Source: Pseudomonadota bacterium
GTDB taxonomy: Bacteria > Pseudomonadota > Gammaproteobacteria > Burkholderiales > Burkholderiaceae_C
NCBI GenBank assembly: GCA_963204815.1
Contig: CAUJHQ010000029.1
Coordinates: 1-64,000 of the forward strand
DNA: 64,000 bases
Direction of reading: 5' to 3'
Shown here: piece by piece, positions 63,370-64,000 of the stretch
Position numbering within the stretch: the stretch's first letter is position 1
Layout of the letters: each line of letters begins with the position of its first letter
The notes under the pieces: model-generated
Seen by the model: only the letters and a program-made list of their open reading frames with translations
Told to the model about the DNA's origin: nothing
Database searches by the model: none
Translations under genes and position numbers: made by a program

Positions 63370-64000
63370 ATGTCCGCCACCGCCCCCACCGCCGACCCCA
63401 CCCGCCCGCTCGCCGGCGTGAAGGTGGTCGAGTTCTGCCAGATCGCGTCCGGCCCCTTCTGCGGCATGCTGCTCGCCGACTTCGGCGCCGAGGTCGTCAA
63501 GGTCGAGCCGCCGGAGGGCGACGCGATGCGCACCTGGCCGCCGCTCTCCGACGGCTACAGCGAGAACTTCGCCAGCCTCAACCGCGGCAAGCGTTCGATC
63601 GCGCTCGACCTGAAGCAGCCGGCCGATCTCGAGGTGGCGCGCCGCCTCGTGCTGGACGCCGACGTGCTGGTCGAGAACAGCCGGCCCGGGGCGATGCAGC
63701 GGCTGGGGCTGGGCTGGGACTGGTTCGCGCCGCGCAAGCCGGCGCTCGTCTACGCATCGATCTCGGCCTACGGGCAGGACGGCCCGCGCGGCGGCGAAGG
63801 CGGCTTCGACGTCACCGTGCAGGCCGCCGCCGGCGTGATGAGCGTGACCGGCGAAGCCGACGGCGCGCCGGTGAAGGCCGGCGTGCCGCTGGCCGACTTC
63901 GCCTCCGGCCTGTACGCCGCCTACACCATCGCGGCGCTGCTGGCACGCGTGCGCGCGGGCGGCGCCGGCGGCCACATCGACGTGCCGATGTTCGCGGCCA
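63370..64000 (+). CDS. CaiB/BaiF family CoA-transferase, N-terminal part
   Basis: The first 210 codons; the rest lies beyond the right edge. It has the CaiB/BaiF signature: LAGVKVVEFCQIASGPFCGM, LLADFGAEVVKVEPPEGD, SLNRGKRSIALDLK, then SISAYGQDGPRGGEGGFD and the catalytic Asp in the QAAAGVMSVTGE-type region that follows. These enzymes transfer CoA between carboxylic acids (for example formyl-CoA or succinyl-CoA type). Substrate unknown. Confidence 0.92.
   Translation, partial: MSATAPTADPTRPLAGVKVVEFCQIASGPFCGMLLADFGAEVVKVEPPEGDAMRTWPPLSDGYSENFASLNRGKRSIALDLKQPADLEVARRLVLDADVLVENSRPGAMQRLGLGWDWFAPRKPALVYASISAYGQDGPRGGEGGFDVTVQAAAGVMSVTGEADGAPVKAGVPLADFASGLYAAYTIAALLARVRAGGAGGHIDVPMFAA

Overview
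This 64 kb window is high-GC, gene-dense chromosome from a betaproteobacterium. It most likely belongs to the order Burkholderiales, near the Rubrivivax/Leptothrix/Ideonella group. That placement rests on the his-HIT-tatABC order, the argB - pyrimidine 5'-nucleotidase - slmA block, fis-purH, phasin genes and PEP-CTERM proteins; no rRNA or tRNA gene was seen to confirm it. Nearly all sequence is coding, and many genes overlap by 4 bases (ATGA or GTGA), so long co-transcribed units are likely. No insertion sequence, integrase or CRISPR array was found. No gene-free stretch exceeds 300 bases; the two longest gaps (52317-52589 and 53286-53579) are described as features.

Layout. 1-1203: pdxA (cut by the window edge) and a Nif3-like protein, divergent from a DegS-type protease (1223-2392). 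2405-10727, minus strand: a long block read as argB, EamA exporter, pyrimidine 5'-nucleotidase, slmA, PdeM phosphoesterase, DUF815 ATPase, NUDIX hydrolase, hisI, hisE, a small membrane protein, HIT protein, tatA, tatB, tatC. 10824-12158: CusF-like protein and a DmeF-type metal exporter. 12215-17258: CurA-like reductase, a two-domain fatty acyl-CoA reductase, a phasin and a patatin-like lipase, a lipid/storage-granule neighbourhood. 17243-25706: M32 carboxypeptidase, YqaA membrane protein, dusB-fis-purH, a DHFR-fold protein, acyltransferase + CdsA pair, ruvC and a dienelactone hydrolase. 25845-32504: chemoreceptor, lpxC, a Rieske oxygenase divergent from a Baeyer-Villiger-type monooxygenase, and an exported methyltransferase. 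32520-38845: a six-gene uptake and catabolic operon (NMT1-type ABC transporter, 2-oxoglutarate oxygenase, 8-oxoguanine-deaminase-like amidohydrolase, FAD oxidase). 39021-40919: gamma-glutamyltransferase. 41051-42412: a sensor kinase.

42413-52316, minus strand: the most striking metabolic block. A b-type membrane cytochrome, a 24-heme cytochrome c, a cytochrome c with 26 CxxCH sites plus one CX4CH, a 920-residue outer-membrane barrel protein, a membrane-anchored ferredoxin/flavin oxidoreductase and a response regulator form one tightly packed operon. It reads as a transenvelope electron conduit of a kind I cannot match to Mtr, Pio, Pcc or Ext systems. Its sensor kinase lies convergent, with abutting stop codons.

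52590-59833: two PEP-CTERM surface proteins flank a translationally coupled three-gene unit: a SIR2-family NADase-like protein, a STAND NTPase with a transmembrane segment and a WD40 propeller, and a class IV aminotransferase-like protein whose PLP lysine appears to be missing. SIR2 + STAND-WD40 is a strong candidate for an uncharacterised anti-phage or self/non-self conflict system. The window ends with a DUF4242 protein, a LAL-type LuxR regulator, a small membrane protein and the start of a CaiB/BaiF CoA-transferase.

All functional statements come from reading the sequence and recalling family motifs; no database search was run.
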